Assembly: GCA_016934265.1 (NCBI GenBank) | Contig: JAFGTF010000080.1 | Location: 1-64,000 of the forward strand | Direction: 5' to 3' | Source: Spirochaetota bacterium | GTDB lineage: Bacteria > Spirochaetota > B62-G9 > DRHN01 | DNA: 64,000 nucleotides | Shown: positions 60,748-64,000 of the stretch, piece after piece | Position numbering within the stretch: the first letter of the stretch is position 1 | Layout: every line of letters begins with the position of its first letter | The notes under the pieces: model-generated | Database searches by the model: none | The model's input: the letters and a program-made list of their open reading frames with translations, nothing else | What the model was told of the DNA's origin: nothing | Made by a program: the position numbers and the translations under genes

Positions 60748-63618
60748 ATGAAACCGATCGCCGCGAAACTCCGCTTTGCCCTGTTCTGCGCAATCCTGCT
60801 CGTTTCCACATCATGTGCGACGCAAGCGAAGAAGGATAAGGCCCAGACGCCTGTTCTTTCACCGCCCACCTCTCTTGACCTGGACGCCGAGCTCCCGATC
60901 GACCCGGCGGTGAAACGGGGAACGCTTCCGAACGGCATCACCTACTATGTGCGGGAAAACGACACACCCCAAAATCGCGCCGAGCTCCGCCTCGTGGTGA
61001 ACGCCGGGTCTGTGCTGGAGGACGAAGACCAGCTCGGGCTCGCACACTTTATCGAGCACATGGCGTTCAACGGGACTGCCCACTTCGAGAAGCAAAAGAT
61101 CGTCGACTACCTCGAGTCGATCGGTATGCGGTTCGGTCCGGACCTCAACGCGTACACGACATTCGACGAGACGGTCTACATGCTACAGGTCCCGACCGAC
61201 GACATACAGATACTCAAGACCGCCGTGACAATCCTCGAGGAGTGGGCGCACCTCATGACGCTCGAAACGGAGGAGATAGACAAGGAACGCGGCGTGATCG
61301 TGGAGGAGTGGCGTCTCGGCAGGGACGCGGACGCGAGAATGAGGGAAACGCAGTACCCGCTTCTCTTTTTCGGTTCGAGATACGCCGAGCGCCTGCCTAT
61401 CGGAAAGATGGAGGTCATACGGAATTTCGATCCAGCGGTGCTGAAACGGTTCTACCGCGACTGGTACAGGCCGGACCTCATGGCGGTTGTCGCAGTCGGC
61501 GACTTCGACGCGAACGCCCTCGAAAAGATCATTTCGGACACGTTCTCACGGATACCCCCTCCGGAAAGTCCCAGGCAGCGCCCGGCCTACCCGGTGCCGG
61601 ATCATGACGAAACCCTGATCGCAGTCGCCACGGACACCGAGGCGACGGTGAGCAGCATAGGAATCGTCTCGAAGCGGGACACCGCCGAATTCCGTACGGT
61701 CCGAGACTACCGGCGGCTTCTTCTCGAAGCCCTGTGCTACCGTATGCTCGACGAGCGGCTGTGGGAGCGCTCCAAACAGCCGGACCCGCCCTACCTCGCC
61801 GCCTACTCGGGCGCCGGCCGGTACGTGCGGAGCAAAGAGTTCTCTATAGTCGGCGCCCGCGTGAACGACTCCGGAATCTTCCGCGGCTTTGAGGCGCTCT
61901 TCGAAGAAACGGAGAAGGTGCGGCGTTTCGGGTTCACCAAAAACGAGCTCGAGCGGCAGAAAAAAGAGATGCTGGCCTATATCGAGAGTGCGTACAAAGA
62001 ACGTGACAAAACAGAGTCCGATGCGTACGCTTCCGAGTATACGGGACACTACCTTGAAGGCGATCCCATTCCCGGTATCGAATACGAATACAAGCTGTAC
62101 AGGCGCTTCCTTCCCGAGGTCTCGCTTTTGGAGATAAACGAGCGCGTTCTGGGTCTTTTTTCCGACAGAAACAGGGTGCTTTTAGTAAACGCGCCCCGAA
62201 AGGCCGGCGTGAATGTCCCGGACAAAGGCGAGCTCTCGGAGCTTGCGCAAGGTGCCGCACAAATGACAGTGGAGCGCTATTCCGAGGACGAATTATCGGG
62301 GCCGCTCCTTCCTGAGCTCCCCGCCCCCGGAAGAATAGTCGAACAGCGGGAAATCGAAGAGCTCGGCCTTGTGGAATGGAAGCTGCAAAACGGCGTTCGT
62401 GTAATACTGAAACCGACCGATTTCAAGAACGACGAGGTACTGTTCAGTGCCTTCAGTCCCGGCGGAGAGTCTCTAGTTCCGGACAGCGACTATATCGCCG
62501 CAGCCACTGCGGCGGAGGTCGTCGAGGAGAGTGGAATCGGGTCGTACACGCTGCCGCAACTTTTGAAAACGCTTACAGGCTCCCTCGTCAGCGTCTCTCC
62601 CTGGACGAACGAGCTTTTTGAAGGGCTCGAGGGGTATTCGGCCCCCGCCGATATCGAGACCATGTTCCAGCTCGTCTATCTCTACTTCACCGGCCCCCGG
62701 CTCGACGAAACCGCTTTCGATACCGTGAAAAACCGGATAGAGGCTGACTTAAAAAACAGGGAGTCCGACCCGGAGCAGACGTTCTGGGATACGTTTAAAA
62801 GCCTGCTCGGCCAAAACCACTTCCGTTCCCGGCCGTGGACGCTTCAAACGGTTTCCGGGATGGATGCGGAAAAGTCGTTTCTGTTCTATACCGACCGGTT
62901 TTCCGAAGCATCGGATTTTACGTTCATTTTCGTGGGGAGCTTCGCTGTCGACGAAATGCGTCCTTTGGTCGAGCGCTACCTCGGCTCACTGCCCGCAGGC
63001 GGAAGGATCGAGGAATGGAAAGACCTTGGGATCGATCCTCCAGACGGGATCGTAAGAGAAGAGGTGACGAAGGGGATGGAACCGAAGAGTCTCGTCTCGG
63101 TAGTCTTCAACGGAGAAACGGACTGGACGTTGGAAAAGGCCTTTCTATTCAGCGCGCTCGAGGACCTGATCGAGATCCCCCTTCGGGAAACGATCCGGGA
63201 GGAGGAGGGCGGCGCATACAGCCTCTGGGTATATTCCAGCATTCAGAACCTTCCTGACGACGAGTACTATATCTACGTCGGCTTCGGATGCGACCCTGAC
63301 CGGGCGGAGGAGCTCACCGCGATACTGTTCTCGGAAATCGAAAAACTGAAAGAAAACGGCCCCCGAGAGACGGACATGCAAAAGACAAAGGAGATACTCA
63401 CGCGGGAGCGCGAGACGAACCTGAAGGAAAACGGCTTCTGGATCGGCGTACTCCAGACATACTACCTGTACGGTCTCGATCCCCGGCGGATACTGGAGTA
63501 TGATGAATTTGTACGGGATCTGGACGCAAAAACCCTTCATGAAGCCCTGCGGCGCTACCTCGATACCGGCCGCTACGTGCAGGTCACCCTCTATCCCGAG
63601 AGCCGGACGGAAGACTAG
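60748..63618 (+). CDS. M16-family (insulinase/PqqL-like) zinc peptidase, lipoprotein
   Basis: Lipobox LVSTSC; LAHFIEHMAFNGTAHF (HxxEH) and paired M16 domains. Confidence 0.94.
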   Translation: MKPIAAKLRFALFCAILLVSTSCATQAKKDKAQTPVLSPPTSLDLDAELPIDPAVKRGTLPNGITYYVRENDTPQNRAELRLVVNAGSVLEDEDQLGLAHFIEHMAFNGTAHFEKQKIVDYLESIGMRFGPDLNAYTTFDETVYMLQVPTDDIQILKTAVTILEEWAHLMTLETEEIDKERGVIVEEWRLGRDADARMRETQYPLLFFGSRYAERLPIGKMEVIRNFDPAVLKRFYRDWYRPDLMAVVAVGDFDANALEKIISDTFSRIPPPESPRQRPAYPVPDHDETLIAVATDTEATVSSIGIVSKRDTAEFRTVRDYRRLLLEALCYRMLDERLWERSKQPDPPYLAAYSGAGRYVRSKEFSIVGARVNDSGIFRGFEALFEETEKVRRFGFTKNELERQKKEMLAYIESAYKERDKTESDAYASEYTGHYLEGDPIPGIEYEYKLYRRFLPEVSLLEINERVLGLFSDRNRVLLVNAPRKAGVNVPDKGELSELAQGAAQMTVERYSEDELSGPLLPELPAPGRIVEQREIEELGLVEWKLQNGVRVILKPTDFKNDEVLFSAFSPGGESLVPDSDYIAAATAAEVVEESGIGSYTLPQLLKTLTGSLVSVSPWTNELFEGLEGYSAPADIETMFQLVYLYFTGPRLDETAFDTVKNRIEADLKNRESDPEQTFWDTFKSLLGQNHFRSRPWTLQTVSGMDAEKSFLFYTDRFSEASDFTFIFVGSFAVDEMRPLVERYLGSLPAGGRIEEWKDLGIDPPDGIVREEVTKGMEPKSLVSVVFNGETDWTLEKAFLFSALEDLIEIPLRETIREEEGGAYSLWVYSSIQNLPDDEYYIYVGFGCDPDRAEELTAILFSEIEKLKENGPRETDMQKTKEILTRERETNLKENGFWIGVLQTYYLYGLDPRRILEYDEFVRDLDAKTLHEALRRYLDTGRYVQVTLYPESRTED

Positions 63619-64000
63619 GCGCCCTCCATGGCGGCGCCCTCCGTGGCGGCGCCCTCCGTGGCGGCGCTGGCGGTCTTCGAAGCCTGAAACATACCAATGT
63701 CATCGAGATAGAGAAACCGCTTGATCTTCCGTGAGGAGGTCTTTTCGAACTCCTCTCTCCGAACTAAAAAGTGCCGTATCTTCTTGTAGCCGGGGAGGGT
63801 TCTATTCACCGTATCGATCTCCTTCTTAACGAGAGGCCTCACGAAATCGTCGGTAAGTTCCTGTCCTTCGTACATCTCGGCGAGCATCTCGTAGTTCGGC
63901 ACGCACACGGCGACGACCTCTTCGGCTCTGCTTTTCTTGCTTTCTTTTTTTCCAAACACGAGTATCTCCCCGATTATCTTCGAGTCCCCGAACTTGATCT
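63615..64000 (-). CDS. AMP-binding/long-chain acyl-CoA synthetase-like protein, C-terminal part (continues past the window)
   Basis: Frame open to window end: IKFGDSKIIGEILVFGKKESKKSRAEEVVAVCVPNYEMLAEMYEG...LVKKEIDTVNRTLPGYKKIRHFLVRREEFEKTSSRKIKRFLY. Confidence 0.7.
   Translation of the reverse strand, partial: IKFGDSKIIGEILVFGKKESKKSRAEEVVAVCVPNYEMLAEMYEGQELTDDFVRPLVKKEIDTVNRTLPGYKKIRHFLVRREEFEKTSSRKIKRFLYLDDIGMFQASKTASAATEGAATEGAAMEGA
63619..63663. repeat. 3 x 15-bp tandem repeat coding an AATEG-type C-terminal tail
   Basis: gcgccctccatggcg / gcgccctccgtggcg / gcgccctccgtggcg. Confidence 0.9.

Overview
64 kb of a bacterial chromosome, probably a spirochaete or similar (inferred from gene style only). 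I read about 50 protein-coding genes, no rRNA, no CRISPR array and no convincing tRNA. Contents by region: a seven-repeat beta-propeller-like lipoprotein; an IS1182-type element with an in-frame nonsense codon, inserted into a dispersed GGGGTCAGATCTTTACCTGTG repeat with a 4-bp target duplication; a penicillin acylase; a DeoR-linked dehydrogenase/kinase locus whose FGGY kinase is cut to its N-terminal half; a free-standing CHASE2-like lipoprotein; a cold-shock protein; CreD; a SET-domain protein; a HOT/ADHFE1-like iron alcohol dehydrogenase; an RND efflux operon (TolC, adaptor, permease, PG0541-like); a sugar/polyol-type cluster (glycyl radical enzyme, split E1 alpha/beta, PfkB kinase, Gfo/Idh, TIM-barrel isomerase, SMP-30 lactonase, amidohydrolase, MBL hydrolase); a DUF2202 ferritin-like protein and polyferredoxin; a beta-CASP MBL protein; an isolated lipoyl domain; an ECF sigma operon; a frameshifted DUF1848 gene; an ABC_sub_bind/histidine kinase/receiver operon; a methyltransferase whose start codon lies in a 6 x 17-bp tandem repeat; MGMT; flavodoxins; an M16 peptidase; and the 3' end of an acyl-CoA-synthetase-like gene. 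The strongest candidates for something undescribed are the glycyl-radical/TPP-E1 catabolic cluster (29.4-40.5 kb), the three-gene sensor operon followed by the repeat-headed methyltransferase (53.3-56.6 kb), and the nested IS/REP-like structure (1.45-3.1 kb). All family calls come from reading motifs by eye; no database search was run.
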